Source of the DNA: Halomonas sp. SSL-5
GTDB lineage: Bacteria; Pseudomonadota; Gammaproteobacteria; Pseudomonadales; Halomonadaceae
DNA: 64,000 nucleotides
Direction of reading: 5' to 3'
NCBI RefSeq assembly: GCF_030708455.1
Contig: NZ_JAUYWF010000005.1
Span: forward strand, 202,269 to 266,268
In this document: in pieces, positions 8,770 through 24,437 of the stretch
Layout of the letters: each line of letters opens with the position of its first letter
Position numbering within the stretch: the first letter of the stretch is position 1
Notes under the pieces: generated by a model
Told to the model about the DNA's origin: nothing
The model's input: the letters and a program-made list of their open reading frames with translations, nothing else
Databases searched by the model: none
Made by a program: the position numbers and the translations under genes

Positions 8770-8802
8770 ACGACGGCCCCGATCATCGATCGGGGCCGTC
8801 GT
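8770..8802. terminator. Hairpin between convergent fur and recN
   Basis: A perfect 14-bp stem (8770-8783 with 8789-8802) with a 5-nt loop, 22 bp after the fur stop and before the recN stop. No long T-run follows on either strand, so termination efficiency is uncertain. Confidence 0.6.
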
Positions 8803-8823
8803 CGTATGGGGACTCGCCAGGGC

Positions 8824-10497
8824 TCAGTGATGGGGGCGCTGGCTGGCGTCGAGCATCTCCCGCGCATGGGCCAGGGTGCGGTCGGATAGGTTGACACCGC
8901 CCAGCATGCGCGCCAGTTCCCCCACGCGTCCGGCCTCGTCGAGCAGCGCCATGCGGGTCAGGGTGGTATCGCCCTCGGCCTGCTTCTCGATATGCAGATG
9001 GCGATGGGCCTGGGCGGCCACCTGGGGCAGGTGGGTCACGGTCAACACCTGGCCCGACTCGCCCAGCCGGCGCAACAGCTGGCCGACGATCTCGGCGGTG
9101 GCGCCGGAGACCCCCACGTCGACCTCATCGAACACCAGGCTGGGGATGGTGGAATGGCGCGCCGCCACCACCTGGATCGCCAGGCTGATGCGTGACAGCT
9201 CGCCACCCGAGGCGACCTTGGCCAGCGGCCGTGCCGGCTGACCGGGGTTGGCCGCGATCAGGAAGCGTATTGCGTCGAGCCCCTCGGCGGCGGGCGCCTC
9301 GCGCTCGCTGACCTCCACCTCGAAGCGCGCCTTGCCCATGGCCAGGAAGGCGAGCTGCTCCTGCACCGCCTCGCCGAAGCGGTCGGCGGCCTGGCGACGG
9401 GCCTCGCTCACCTCGCGGGCCAGGCGCTTCCAGCGCTCGCGCAGCGCCTCGACCTCGGCGGAGAGGGCGTCCAGGTCCTGGTCGCTCCCCTCCAGCGTCG
9501 CCAGCTCGGCATGCAGGCGCTGGTGAAGCACCAGCAGCTCCTCGGGCATCACATGGTGCTTGCGCGCCAGGCGGTGCACGGCGCCCAGGCGCTCGTCCAC
9601 CCAGGCCAGGCGCTCCGGGTCGAGTTCGGTGTCCGCGGCGAAGTGGGCCAACTCGCGGGCCGCCTCCTCGACCTGGATGCGCGCCTCGCCGAGCATGGCC
9701 AGCGCCTCCCCCAGGCGGCCTCGCTCGCAGCCGGGCAGCGCCTCGAGTCGGCCGATCGCCTGGGTGAGCAGGCCGATGGCGCCGCCCTCGTCGTTGTCGC
9801 AGCAGTCGCTGGCGAACTGCGTCTCGCGCAGGCGCTCCTCGGCATGGGCCAGCTCCTCCTGCTCCTCCTCCAGGGCCTTGAGTTCGCCCTCGGCGAGCCC
9901 CAGCTGGTCGAGCTCCTCGACCTGGTAGTGCACCAACTGGCGGCGGGCGCACAGCTCGTCGCCATCCTCGGCCAGGCGCTTGAGCCGGCGGCGGGCGGCC
10001 TGCCAGGCGCGGAAGGTCTCGGCCATCTCGCCCACCGCCTCGCGGTGGCCGGCGAAGTCGTCGAGCAGGCGCAGGTGGGTCTCCTCGCGCAGCAGCTGCT
10101 GGTGGGCGTGCTGGCCATGCACCTCGATCAGGTGCTCGCCCAGGGCGCGCAGGTCGGCCACGGTGGCCGGCTGGCCGTTGATCCACGCCTTGGAGCGGCC
10201 GCTGGCACTGACCACCCGGCGCAGCAGGCAGTCGTCGTCGGGCAGCTCCCGGGCGGCCAGCCAGGCGCGGGCCTGGGGCAGGGCGGCGATATCGAAGCGT
10301 GCGCAGAGATCGGCGCGATCGCGGCCATGGCGCACGCTGGCGGCGTCGGCGCGCTCGCCCAGGCACAGGCCCAGGGCCCCGAGCAGGATCGACTTGCCGG
10401 CGCCGGTCTCGCCGGTGATGGCGGTCATGCCGCCGGCGAGCTCCAGCTCCAGATGATCGACGATGGCGAAGTCGCGAATGGCAAGTTCCGTCAGCAT
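8824..10497 (-). CDS. recN: DNA repair protein RecN
   Basis: A 557-residue SMC-like ATPase for double-strand break repair. The N-terminus MLTELAIRDFAIVDHLELELAGGMTAITGETGAGKS holds the Walker A motif GETGAGKS near residues 30-37. Long charged coiled-coil arms follow (about 150-370). The C-terminal ATPase half has ASGGELSRISLAI (signature) and PSLVFDEVDVGVSG (Walker B). The start at 10497 follows GGGGAGG and gives the standard N-terminus; the frame is open 45 bp further upstream. A LexA-like half site lies upstream. Confidence 0.96.
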   Translation of the reverse strand: MLTELAIRDFAIVDHLELELAGGMTAITGETGAGKSILLGALGLCLGERADAASVRHGRDRADLCARFDIAALPQARAWLAARELPDDDCLLRRVVSASGRSKAWINGQPATVADLRALGEHLIEVHGQHAHQQLLREETHLRLLDDFAGHREAVGEMAETFRAWQAARRRLKRLAEDGDELCARRQLVHYQVEELDQLGLAEGELKALEEEQEELAHAEERLRETQFASDCCDNDEGGAIGLLTQAIGRLEALPGCERGRLGEALAMLGEARIQVEEAARELAHFAADTELDPERLAWVDERLGAVHRLARKHHVMPEELLVLHQRLHAELATLEGSDQDLDALSAEVEALRERWKRLAREVSEARRQAADRFGEAVQEQLAFLAMGKARFEVEVSEREAPAAEGLDAIRFLIAANPGQPARPLAKVASGGELSRISLAIQVVAARHSTIPSLVFDEVDVGVSGATAEIVGQLLRRLGESGQVLTVTHLPQVAAQAHRHLHIEKQAEGDTTLTRMALLDEAGRVGELARMLGGVNLSDRTLAHAREMLDASQRPHH

Positions 10498-10549
10498 GCT
10501 GCCTCCCCGGTCGGGCCTGATATCGGCTGCCTGGTTATTCATACATGAT

Positions 10550-10565
10550 GTGAGTGTTTATACAG
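10550..10565 (-). promoter_or_regulatory. Possible degenerate LexA (SOS) box of recN
   Basis: On the minus strand TACTGTATAAA is a perfect half of the SOS box; the other half is poor (CAC instead of CAG at N10 spacing). recN is a classical SOS gene, so a degenerate box is plausible. It lies 53-68 bp upstream of the start. Confidence 0.35.
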
Positions 10566-10613
10566 TAGTCCAGGATTTCCGACAATGCACGGTCGACTCG
10601 CCACGCACGATGC

Positions 10614-10641
10614 CTTGAGTTCCGTCGAGGCGTCCCCATAT
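10614..10641 (+). promoter_or_regulatory. Sigma-32 heat-shock promoter of grpE
   Basis: CTTGAG (10614-10619), a 14-bp spacer, then CCCCATAT (10634-10641). This agrees closely with the RpoH consensus CTTGAA and CCCCATnT. The start of transcription would be about 10649, some 88 bp before grpE. Confidence 0.75.
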
Positions 10642-10736
10642 AGCGGACATAATCAATTCACGTCCACATTCATGTTACGTCGGCGGCCCCTGGCCGCCGC
10701 ATCCGCATTTCACAGCAGAGCTTCAGGAGAGACCCC

Positions 10737-11366
10737 ATGGCCAAAGATCCCCAGACCCCGCTGGACGAGGAGCTCAAGCGCCAGGAAGAGGAGGCGGAGC
10801 CCCAGGCCGAGCCCCAGCCCGTGGAGGGTGAGCTGGAGGAGGTTGCCGAGGCCGCCGATCAGGCCGATCGGGCCGCCGCGTCCGGCGACAACCCCGAGGC
10901 CGAGGTGCTGGCCGCCCGTGTCGAGGAGCTCGAACAGAGCGTGGCCGAGGCCAAGGACCAGGCGCTGCGCACCGCCGCCGAGGCGCAGAACGTGCGCCGC
11001 CGCGCCGAGCAGGAGGCCGAGAAGGCCCGCAAGTTCGCGCTGGAGAAGTTCGTCAAGGAACTGCTGCCGGTGGTCGACAGCCTGGAGAAGGCGCTGGAGG
11101 CGATGGAAGCCGAGGCCAGCGAGACCCATCGCGAAGGCGTCTCCATGACCCTCAAGATGCAGCTCGACGTGCTCGGCAAGTTCGGCGTCGAGGTGGTGGA
11201 CCCCGCCGGCGAGCCCTTCGACCCGCAGTACCACGAGGCCATGGCCATGGTGCCCAACCCGGAACTCGACCCCAACAGCGTGATGGAGGTGGTTCAGAAG
11301 GGCTACCTGCTCAACGGCCGCCTGGTGCGCCCGGCCATGGTGGTGGTCAGCCAGGCCGCCGGCTGA
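10737..11366 (+). CDS. grpE: Nucleotide exchange factor GrpE
   Basis: A 209-residue homodimeric co-chaperone that releases ADP from DnaK. The first 65 residues are acidic and low-complexity, followed by the long helix ([20 protein letters not shown] and onward), the [17 protein letters not shown] segment and the C-terminal beta-wing with [14 protein letters not shown] and [13 protein letters not shown]. The ribosome binding site is CAGGAGA. It is first in the grpE-dnaK-dnaJ cluster and preceded by a sigma-32 promoter. Confidence 0.97.
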   Translation: MAKDPQTPLDEELKRQEEEAEPQAEPQPVEGELEEVAEAADQADRAAASGDNPEAEVLAARVEELEQSVAEAKDQALRTAAEAQNVRRRAEQEAEKARKFALEKFVKELLPVVDSLEKALEAMEAEASETHREGVSMTLKMQLDVLGKFGVEVVDPAGEPFDPQYHEAMAMVPNPELDPNSVMEVVQKGYLLNGRLVRPAMVVVSQAAG

Positions 11367-11391
11367 ACGGCAACAATTCCGGGGCGCGGGG

Positions 11392-11419
11392 CTTGAAATG
11401 CTTCCCGCGGCCCCCAGAT
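11392..11419 (+). promoter_or_regulatory. Sigma-32 heat-shock promoter of dnaK
   Basis: CTTGAA (11392-11397), a 14-bp spacer, then CCCCAGAT (11412-11419). It has the same architecture and spacer as the grpE promoter, so dnaK has its own heat-shock start in the 124-bp grpE-dnaK gap. Confidence 0.7.
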
Positions 11420-11490
11420 AGAAGGCAACTCCGCGGCGAAGGCCGCTGAACACGACTCCTGAATACACCACACGACTTCGAGGATTTCCT

Positions 11491-13422
<1,932 letters not shown>

Positions 13423-13460
13423 ACCACGCATCTGAACTACGCATCTAAGCCATGGATGAC

Positions 13461-13491
13461 ACCAGCGCGGGGGCCTGACTCCCGCGTTGGT
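13461..13491 (+). terminator. Hairpin between dnaK and dnaJ
   Basis: An 11-bp stem (13461-13471 with 13481-13491, one G-T pair), loop of 9, followed by GTTT. It is probably a partial terminator or mRNA stabiliser lowering dnaJ relative to dnaK. Confidence 0.5.
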
Positions 13492-13526
13492 GTTTCCGAG
13501 GGACCGCGACGGAGGCGGACAGACCC

Positions 13527-14681
13527 ATGTCCAAGCGCGACTATTACGAGGTACTGGGCGTAGAGCGCGGTGCCGATACCAAAGAGATCAAGAAGGCCTA
13601 CCGCCGGCTCGCCCAGAAGTTTCACCCCGACCGCAATCCGGATGACGACAGTGCGGCGGAGAAGTTTCGCGAGGTCTCCGAGGCCTACGAGGTGCTCAGC
13701 GACGGCGAGAAGCGTGCCGCCTACGACCAGTTCGGCCATGCCGGCGTGGATGGCCAGGCCGGCGGCTTCGGTGGCGGCGGTTTCGGCGGAGGCGCCGGGG
13801 CCGGTGGCTTCAGCGATATCTTCGGCGATGTGTTCGGCGATATCTTCGGCGGCGGCGGTGGCCGGCGTCATCCCAACGCTCCGGCCCGCGGCAGCGACCT
13901 GCGCTACAACCTCGAGCTCGACCTCGAGGACGCCGTGGCCGGCACCAGCGTGGATATCCGCGTGCCGCGCCACGTGGAGTGCGAGCGCTGCGACGGCGAG
14001 GGCGCAGAGCCGGGCTCCAGCAAGGAGACCTGCCCGACCTGTAACGGCATGGGCCAGGTGCGCATGCAGCAGGGCTTCTTCGCCGTGCAGCAGACCTGCC
14101 CGACCTGTCATGGCTCCGGCCAGCACATCAAGGTGCCGTGCCACAAGTGCCATGGCGAGGGCCGGGTGCGCGAGACCCGCACCCTGTCGGTGAAGATCCC
14201 GGCCGGGGTGGATACCGGCGACCGCATCCGCTTGAACGGCGAAGGCGAGGCCGGCATCAACGGCGGTCCGCCGGGGGATCTCTACGTCCAGGTGCACCTC
14301 AAGTCGCACCCGATCTTCCAGCGTGACGGCCGCAACCTGCAGTGCGAGGTGCCGATCAACTTCGTCGACGCGGCGCTGGGTGGCGAGCTCGAGGTGCCCA
14401 CCCTGGGCGGACGGGTCAAGCTGAAGATCCCGCCCGAGACCCAGACCGGCAAGCTCTTCCGCCTGCGCGGCAAGGGCGTGAAGCCGGTGCGCGGCGGCGC
14501 CCCGGGCGACCTGATCTGCAAGGTGGTGATCGAGACCCCGGTGAAGCTCAAGGAGGAGCAGAAGGAGCTGCTGCGCCAGTTCCAGGAGAGCCTGGGCGGC
14601 ACCAACAGCGCCCACCACTCGCCCAAGAAGAGTGGCTTCTTCGACGGCGTGAAGAAGTTCTTCGAGGACATGAAGCCCTAA
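13527..14681 (+). CDS. dnaJ: Chaperone DnaJ (Hsp40)
   Basis: A 384-residue type I Hsp40 that delivers substrates to DnaK and stimulates its ATPase. The J domain has HPD in [10 protein letters not shown] (about residues 32-36). A Gly/Phe-rich region with a long glycine run covers about 75-112. Four zinc repeats ([32 protein letters not shown]) lie at about 152-215, then the C-terminal peptide-binding domains. The ribosome binding site is GGAGGCGG. A strong hairpin at 14711-14742 follows. Confidence 0.98.
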   Translation: MSKRDYYEVLGVERGADTKEIKKAYRRLAQKFHPDRNPDDDSAAEKFREVSEAYEVLSDGEKRAAYDQFGHAGVDGQAGGFGGGGFGGGAGAGGFSDIFGDVFGDIFGGGGGRRHPNAPARGSDLRYNLELDLEDAVAGTSVDIRVPRHVECERCDGEGAEPGSSKETCPTCNGMGQVRMQQGFFAVQQTCPTCHGSGQHIKVPCHKCHGEGRVRETRTLSVKIPAGVDTGDRIRLNGEGEAGINGGPPGDLYVQVHLKSHPIFQRDGRNLQCEVPINFVDAALGGELEVPTLGGRVKLKIPPETQTGKLFRLRGKGVKPVRGGAPGDLICKVVIETPVKLKEEQKELLRQFQESLGGTNSAHHSPKKSGFFDGVKKFFEDMKP

Positions 14682-14710
14682 GCGGCATCACGCCTCGAGG
14701 GCGGCACGAC

Positions 14711-14742
14711 AGGGCCCCGGCATCGCCAGATGCCGGGGCCCT
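14711..14742. terminator. Terminator between convergent dnaJ and the HNH gene
   Basis: A perfect 13-bp GC-rich stem (14711-14723 with 14730-14742), loop CGCCAG. No T-run follows on the plus strand, but position and strength suggest it ends dnaJ transcription and shields it from the opposite gene. Confidence 0.65.
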
Positions 14743-14760
14743 GCCGTATCTACGGCGGCC

Positions 14761-15705
14761 TCATCGCTGAAGGTGGTCGAGCCGCCAGGCCAGGGCGTCG
14801 CGGTCGGGCTGCCAGCGCGGATCGCGGGGCAGTACCAGCGGATGGCCGTCGAGTTCGCATAGCCAGCGGCTGTCGGGTACCAGGGCATCCACAGTGGGGC
14901 TCACATGCCAGCGATGATCCGGCCCCGGGGCGATCAGGTGGTTGTCCATGGCCCAGTGCAGGTTGGGCGTGAGTGCCAGGCCGTTGGTGGGGCGGTCATC
15001 CTGGCTCTCGGCGAAGGGCACCAGGTGCGCCGCCTCCACGAGGTAGCGGTAGTCGGGGGTGATGTAGCGCAGTCGGCTCGCCGCACAGCGGTAGTCGTAG
15101 GCCTCCAGCACCAGGGAGCGGAAGGCGGCGGAGCGGGCATATCGCTGGCTCTCCTCTTTCACACCGCCTGCGAGGCGCTCGGGGTGCCGCTCGTAGCTGC
15201 CACTCTCCAGCGTTATGGCCAGGTAGGCATGCAGGTCGTCGTGAGCTTTCGGGTTGGCTGAGAAGTATTGCGTGACCAGAAGGGCGCAGCCCTCCCTTGA
15301 GTTCCGGTCGTTCTGCAGTGCCTTGAATAGCGTTGAGTCCAGCAGGGCCGTGTTGAAGCGCTCATGGATCTGCGCCATGGACCTTGGTTGGCCGAGCTGT
15401 GCCTCCAGGGCGCCAAGATTCCCCATGAACTCAGGCGACCAGAGAGGTCCGGCTGGACCCTGATCATTTCTCAGATGCCAGAGGGGAAGCTGAGGGTTGG
15501 CAGACTGTCGGCTCCCCGTGGCGGCCTCATAGAGGTCGTGGTAGCGGCCGATCAGGCGGTCATCTATGGCGACCCGGGGCGAGGTGATATGTCCCGCCTG
15601 GATCTCGCAGATGATGGCCAGCATCAGGCAGGGCTTGTTGGGGGCGGCTCTTCCCCTGCTATGCCCTACCCTCAGCCGTGTCAGGCATGCCAGCGTCTCT
15701 TCCAT
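14761..15705 (-). CDS. HNH restriction endonuclease, probable phosphorothioate-dependent (SBD-HNH type)
   Basis: A 314-residue protein. The C-terminal half is an HNH nuclease: YDYRCAASRLRY, then EAAHLVPF (H227), PTNGLALTPNLHWAMDNHLIA (N241, H250, H256). The N-terminal LTRLRVGHSRGRAAPNKPCLMLA resembles the start of sulfur-binding (SBD) domains of McrA-type enzymes that recognise phosphorothioated DNA, which typically read G..APHKPLLLL; this link is from memory of the family. No dnd modification genes are nearby, as expected for a type IV enzyme attacking foreign modified DNA. GGAGGGAAGCGC precedes the ATG at 15705; the frame extends 45 bp upstream. It looks like an accessory insertion among housekeeping genes. 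Confidence 0.75.
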   Translation of the reverse strand: MEETLACLTRLRVGHSRGRAAPNKPCLMLAIICEIQAGHITSPRVAIDDRLIGRYHDLYEAATGSRQSANPQLPLWHLRNDQGPAGPLWSPEFMGNLGALEAQLGQPRSMAQIHERFNTALLDSTLFKALQNDRNSREGCALLVTQYFSANPKAHDDLHAYLAITLESGSYERHPERLAGGVKEESQRYARSAAFRSLVLEAYDYRCAASRLRYITPDYRYLVEAAHLVPFAESQDDRPTNGLALTPNLHWAMDNHLIAPGPDHRWHVSPTVDALVPDSRWLCELDGHPLVLPRDPRWQPDRDALAWRLDHLQR

Positions 15706-15851
15706 GCGCTTCCCTCCTTCGTCCCGGTGTCGACCCTGGCAAGGTAGCATGTCGCCCGTCGCCTGGGCTCAGGGTTGAAAGATGGTGCTTGGCGGCGGCG
15801 GGGGCAGTCGCATAGTCTGGAGGCCTGACATTCCTGCAGGAGATTCGCGTC

Positions 15852-16126
15852 ATGCCCATTTCTCGCGCCGAGCTGCTCGCCGACGATGCGGCGGCCCTGA
15901 TCGACCAGCTGTGTGAGCGCTGGTCGGATGCCAAGGAGGTGGATCGCGCCGGCGACCCGGTGCGCGTCGAGTTCGATAACGGGACTTGCTATCTGCAGGC
16001 CAAGCCGGACAGACTGCTGGTGGTGGTCGAGGCGGTCGACGATGATCACCACAATACCCTCGAAGGCCAGGTCGACAACGCGCTGGACGAGCTCAAGGGC
16101 GTCGAGCTGGATATCGTCTGGGAGGC

Positions 16127-16130
<4 letters not shown>
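15852..16130 (+). CDS. DUF2218 domain-containing protein
   Basis: A 92-residue acidic protein. The pattern ISRAELLADDAAALIDQLCERWSDAKEV, then VRVEFDNGTCYLQAKPDRLLVVVEA and LEGQVDNALDELKGVELDIVWEA fits the DUF2218 family, small cytoplasmic proteins of unknown function that often sit near iron or siderophore genes. CAGGAGA precedes the ATG. It overlaps the EamA permease start by GTGA, so the two are probably co-translated. Confidence 0.7.
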
Positions 16131-17928
<1,798 letters not shown>

Positions 17929-17998
17929 CCGCTGGGCGGCGTTTCCTGTAATATCCCGAAAATTTTGGCCGGGCGCCTGGGCGAAAGCCCCTTCTCAG

Positions 17999-18098
17999 CG
18001 CTTGTTGCTTCGGCCCTTTGTTCTGAGCGAACCAGTTCCGAGCGAATGACAACAAGCGGGATGAAACCGGTCACCATCGGGTTTCGTCCCGCTTTTTT
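17999..18098 (+). promoter_or_regulatory. Candidate transcription attenuator of carAB
   Basis: The left part CGCTTGTTG (17999-18007) pairs perfectly with CAACAAGCG (18050-18058). The latter overlaps the left arm (18055-18068) of a 14-bp terminator whose right arm is 18080-18093 followed by six T. The two hairpins exclude each other, the hallmark of attenuation. A short frame from TTG 18002 to TGA at 18047-18049 lies between the anti-terminator arms and could be a leader peptide, but it has no clear ribosome binding site. A TAATAT box at 17949-17954 could be the promoter. Confidence 0.5.
18055..18098 (+). terminator. Intrinsic terminator between dapB and carA
   Basis: A 14-bp stem (18055-18068 with 18080-18093, one T-G pair), loop of 11 nt, followed by TTTTTT at 18093-18098. 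It lies 80 bp upstream of carA. Confidence 0.85.
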
Positions 18099-18177
18099 GC
18101 GGGCCGGCCACCGGTAAGCAGTATGCCTTGACGAGCTGTCTCGATAGCTCTCTCTAAAAACCTGGGAGGACGTTGCA

Positions 18178-19326
18178 TTGAACAGACCCGCGATACTGGC
18201 CCTGGAAGACGGAAGCGTATTTCACGGCACGGCCATCGGTGCCGATGGACAGACCAGCGGTGAGGTGGTGTTCAATACGGCCATGACCGGCTATCAGGAG
18301 ATCCTGACCGATCCCTCCTACACCCGACAGATCGTCACCCTCACCTATCCGCATATCGGCAACACCGGCGTCAACGCCGAGGACGTGGAGTCCGGCGCCA
18401 TCGCCGCCGCCGGCCTGGTGATCCGCGACCTGCCGCTTACGGCCAGCAGCTTCCGCTGCGAGCAGACCCTCTCCGACTACCTCAAGAGCCAGAACGTGCT
18501 GGGCATCGCCGAGATCGATACCCGCCGCCTGACCCGCATCCTGCGCGACAAGGGTGCCCAGAACGGCGCGATCCTGGCCGGTTCGGATGCCGAGGGCGAG
18601 GACGCCGTGGAGCGCGCCCTGGCCGCTGCCCGGGCCTTCCCGGGCCTCAAGGGCATGGACCTGGCCAGGGTGGTCTCCTGCCAGAGCCCCTACGAGTGGA
18701 GCGAGGGCGAGTGGGCCCTGGGCGCAGGCTATGCCGACACTACCCAGCATGAGCGCCCCTTCCACGTGGTCGCCTACGACTTCGGCGTCAAGCGCAACAT
18801 CCTGCGCATGCTCGCCTCCCGCGGCTGCCGCCTGACCGTGGTGCCGGCCCAGACCCCGGCTTCCGAGGTGCTGGCCATGGCCCCCGACGGCATCTTCCTG
18901 GCCAACGGCCCCGGCGACCCCGAGCCCTGCGACTACGCCATCCAGGCGATCCGCGAGATCCTCGAGACCGAGATCCCGCTGTTCGGCATCTGCCTGGGCC
19001 ACCAGCTGCTGGCACTGGCCAGCGGGGCGAAGACGGTGAAGATGGGCCACGGCCACCACGGTGCCAACCACCCGGTGCAGGACCTCGATACCGGTAAAGT
19101 GATGATCACCAGCCAGAACCACGGCTTCGCCGCCGACGAGGCGAGCCTGCCGGCCAACCTGCGGGCCACCCATCGCTCGCTGTTCGACGGCACCCTGCAG
19201 GGGATCGAGCGCACCGACCGCCCGGCCTTCGGCTTCCAGGGTCACCCGGAAGCGAGCCCCGGGCCCCGGGACGTCGCGCCGCTGTTCGATCGTTTCGTCG
19301 AGATGATGCGCACCCGCCAGGCCTGA
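18178..19326 (+). CDS. carA: Carbamoyl-phosphate synthase small chain CarA
   Basis: A 382-residue glutaminase subunit that supplies ammonia to CarB for carbamoyl phosphate, shared by arginine and pyrimidine synthesis. The N-terminal domain reads [20 protein letters not shown] and [27 protein letters not shown]. The class I amidotransferase triad includes the Cys of [13 protein letters not shown] and the His of [13 protein letters not shown]. The start is TTG at 18178 with GGGAGGA upstream, since no in-frame ATG fits. It is followed 60 bp later by carB, without the intervening gene seen in some pseudomonads. Confidence 0.97.
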   Translation: MNRPAILALEDGSVFHGTAIGADGQTSGEVVFNTAMTGYQEILTDPSYTRQIVTLTYPHIGNTGVNAEDVESGAIAAAGLVIRDLPLTASSFRCEQTLSDYLKSQNVLGIAEIDTRRLTRILRDKGAQNGAILAGSDAEGEDAVERALAAARAFPGLKGMDLARVVSCQSPYEWSEGEWALGAGYADTTQHERPFHVVAYDFGVKRNILRMLASRGCRLTVVPAQTPASEVLAMAPDGIFLANGPGDPEPCDYAIQAIREILETEIPLFGICLGHQLLALASGAKTVKMGHGHHGANHPVQDLDTGKVMITSQNHGFAADEASLPANLRATHRSLFDGTLQGIERTDRPAFGFQGHPEASPGPRDVAPLFDRFVEMMRTRQA

Positions 19327-19386
19327 GCCCGGGGGAAATCGCCACCGTCACGTCGCCACTCGTCACCCTTTTCAGCGGGAAGCACC

Positions 19387-22613
<3,227 letters not shown>

Positions 22614-22617
<4 letters not shown>

Positions 22618-23090
22618 ACAAGGTCCCGATGACCGTCGCCGGAGAGTCGCGCCTGCGCAAGGAGCTCGAGCAGCTCAAGAGCGAGGCGCGTCCGAGGGTG
22701 ATAGCCGCCATCGCCGAGGCCCGTGAGCACGGCGACCTCAAGGAGAACGCCGAGTACCATGCGGCCCGCGAGCAGCAGGGCTTCATCGAGGGGCGCATCC
22801 AGGAGATCGAGGGCAAGCTGGGTAGCGCCCAGGTAATCGACGTCACCCGACTGCCCCAGACCGGCAAGGTGATCTTCGGTGTCACCGTGGGGCTGCTCAA
22901 CCTCGATACCGACGAGGAGGTGAGCTACCGCATCGTCGGCGAGGACGAGGCCGACATCAAGCAGGGCCTGATCTCCGTGACCTCGCCCATCGCTCGCGCC
23001 CTGATCGGCAAGGAGGAGGGCGACGTGGTGGTGGTCAAGACCCCCGGTGGCGACGTGGAATACGAGATCTCGAGCGTGGAGCACCTCTAA
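22614..23090 (+). CDS. greA: Transcription elongation factor GreA
   Basis: A 158-residue factor that enters the RNA polymerase secondary channel and stimulates cleavage of backtracked transcripts. The N-terminal coiled coil contains the acidic tip [23 protein letters not shown]. The C-terminal FKBP-like domain includes [23 protein letters not shown]. It overlaps carB by ATGA and the site is CAGGAG. Its stop codon lies inside the first copy of a 7-bp repeat. Confidence 0.98.
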
Positions 23091-23130
23091 GCGCCAAGCG
23101 CCAAGCGCCTAGCCGCAAGCGCCAAGCCGC
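23089..23130 (+). repeat. Tandem 7-bp AAGCGCC repeat at the greA stop
   Basis: Six 7-bp units: AAGCGCC three times, TAGCCGC, AAGCGCC, AAGCCGC. The first unit starts with the last two bases of the greA stop codon. Confidence 0.8.
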
Positions 23131-23173
23131 TCGATGACGGGCGGCGGGTGCAGAGGCAGACGCCAGGCAAGAA

Positions 23174-23205
23174 GAAACCCCGCAGACTCCGGTCGGCGGG
23201 GTTTC
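23174..23205. terminator. Bidirectional terminator between greA and yhbY
   Basis: A 10-bp stem GAAACCCCGC (23174-23183) with GCGGGGTTTC (23196-23205), loop of 12, followed by TCTTT on the plus strand and TTCTT on the minus strand. Confidence 0.8.
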
Positions 23206-23229
23206 TCTTTGTCACTGTGCTCTATTATC

Positions 23230-23284
23230 GGCCGCTTGGCCGCTTGGCCGCTTGGCCGCTTGGCCGCTTGGCCGCTTGGCCGCT
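23230..23284. repeat. Tandem 8-bp GGCCGCTT repeat at the yhbY stop
   Basis: Six perfect head-to-tail copies of GGCCGCTT plus a seventh partial copy that ends at the yhbY stop codon. On the yhbY strand it reads GCGGCCAA repeated right after TGA. Copy number of such a tract may vary by slippage. Confidence 0.9.
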
Positions 23285-23610
23285 CAGTGCCGCCCGTGAT
23301 GCCCCTCGTAACGCTGGACGTTGGAGAGCTTGGGGTTGGCCTGGGGATTGCGCCGATAGAGCAGCGCCATCTTGCCGATCTTCTGGATCAGTTCGGCGCC
23401 GCTTGCCGCGACAAGCTCGTCGAGCATGGCGCCGCGTTCGTCGCGTTCCGGCAGGGCGAACTTCACCTTGATCAGCTCGTGATCGTTGAGGGCCCGGTCG
23501 AGCTCCGCCAGCACTCCTTCGGAGATGCCGTTCTCGGAGATCATTACCACCGGGTTCAGGTGGTGACCGATGCTGCGAAATGCTTTCTTTTGTGCCTGTG
23601 ACAAGCTCAT
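23284..23610 (-). CDS. yhbY: YhbY family RNA-binding protein (CRM domain)
   Basis: A 108-residue single-CRM-domain protein that associates with pre-50S ribosomal subunits in E. coli. Sequence features are [49 protein letters not shown], with the GxxG-like loop replaced by the typical ENGISE segment, and a C-terminal [11 protein letters not shown]. The start at 23610 gives the standard N-terminus; 33 extra upstream codons in frame are unlike the family. It is divergent from rlmE, the common arrangement. Confidence 0.95.
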   Translation of the reverse strand: MSLSQAQKKAFRSIGHHLNPVVMISENGISEGVLAELDRALNDHELIKVKFALPERDERGAMLDELVAASGAELIQKIGKMALLYRRNPQANPKLSNVQRYEGHHGRH

Positions 23611-23777
23611 GGTATCTTGCGTCTTCTCGGTTGCGCGCAGCCAGCCATGGTACGCGCAATTCGTCACGCCGAAAACGTCTTCGGCAAAAGTGCCGGGCTG
23701 ACCGGCCATTCCTCGGCGCTACAGTACCGTATTCCGCCCCGCGCCAGTCACACCCCCGCAACGTTCCAGGTGATGCC

Positions 23778-24437
23778 GTGGCTCGTTCTCGCACCCCATC
23801 TCCCGCCTCCGGCAAGCACTCCGCCAGCAAGACCAGCAAGGGCTGGTTGAAGGAGCACTTCGACGACCAGTATGTGCAGCGTTCCTGGCAGGAGGGCTAT
23901 CGCTCGCGGGCCAGCTACAAGCTGTTCGAGCTCGATGAGAAGGATCGGCTCCTCGCGCCGGGCATGACGGTGATCGACCTGGGGGCGGCACCCGGCGGCT
24001 GGAGCCAGGTGGCGGCCGAGAAGGTGGGCCCCGAGGGAGTGGTGATCGCCTCCGATATCCTCGAGATGGATGCCCTGGCCGGGGTCGACTTCATCCAGGG
24101 CGACTTCACCGAGGATGCCGTGCTCGAGGCGATCCTCGCCACCCTCGGCAGCCGCCCGGTGGACCTGGTGATGTCCGACATGGCCCCCAACATGAGTGGC
24201 ATGGCCGCCATCGACCAGCCCCAGGCGATGTACCTGGTGGAGCTGGCGCTGGACCTGGCCGGCCAGACCCTGCGCCCCGGCGGCACCTTCCTGGCCAAGG
24301 TGTTCCAGGGCGAGGGCTTCGACGAATTCCTGAAGAGCCTGCGTGAGCGCTTCACCCGGGTGGTGACGCGCAAGCCGGGCGCCTCGCGGGCGCGCTCCCG
24401 TGAGGTCTACCTGCTGGCGCAGGGCTTTCGCGGGTAG
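23778..24437 (+). CDS. rlmE: 23S rRNA (uridine-2'-O)-methyltransferase RlmE (FtsJ/RrmJ)
   Basis: A 219-residue SAM-dependent enzyme methylating U2552 in the 23S A-loop. It shows the K-D-K-E family layout: [15 protein letters not shown] (first K), [14 protein letters not shown] (SAM motif), [13 protein letters not shown] (D), [14 protein letters not shown] (K) and [12 protein letters not shown] (E). GTG at 23778 after AGGTGA gives the usual length; the frame is open about 200 bp upstream but that part crosses the divergent yhbY start. It is followed by ftsH, as in E. coli. Confidence 0.96.
   Translation: MARSRTPSPASGKHSASKTSKGWLKEHFDDQYVQRSWQEGYRSRASYKLFELDEKDRLLAPGMTVIDLGAAPGGWSQVAAEKVGPEGVVIASDILEMDALAGVDFIQGDFTEDAVLEAILATLGSRPVDLVMSDMAPNMSGMAAIDQPQAMYLVELALDLAGQTLRPGGTFLAKVFQGEGFDEFLKSLRERFTRVVTRKPGASRARSREVYLLAQGFRG

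Noticed and set aside
23230..23284. GGCCGCTT array as a CRISPR
   Set aside because: An 8-bp head-to-tail unit without spacers; it is a simple tandem repeat.
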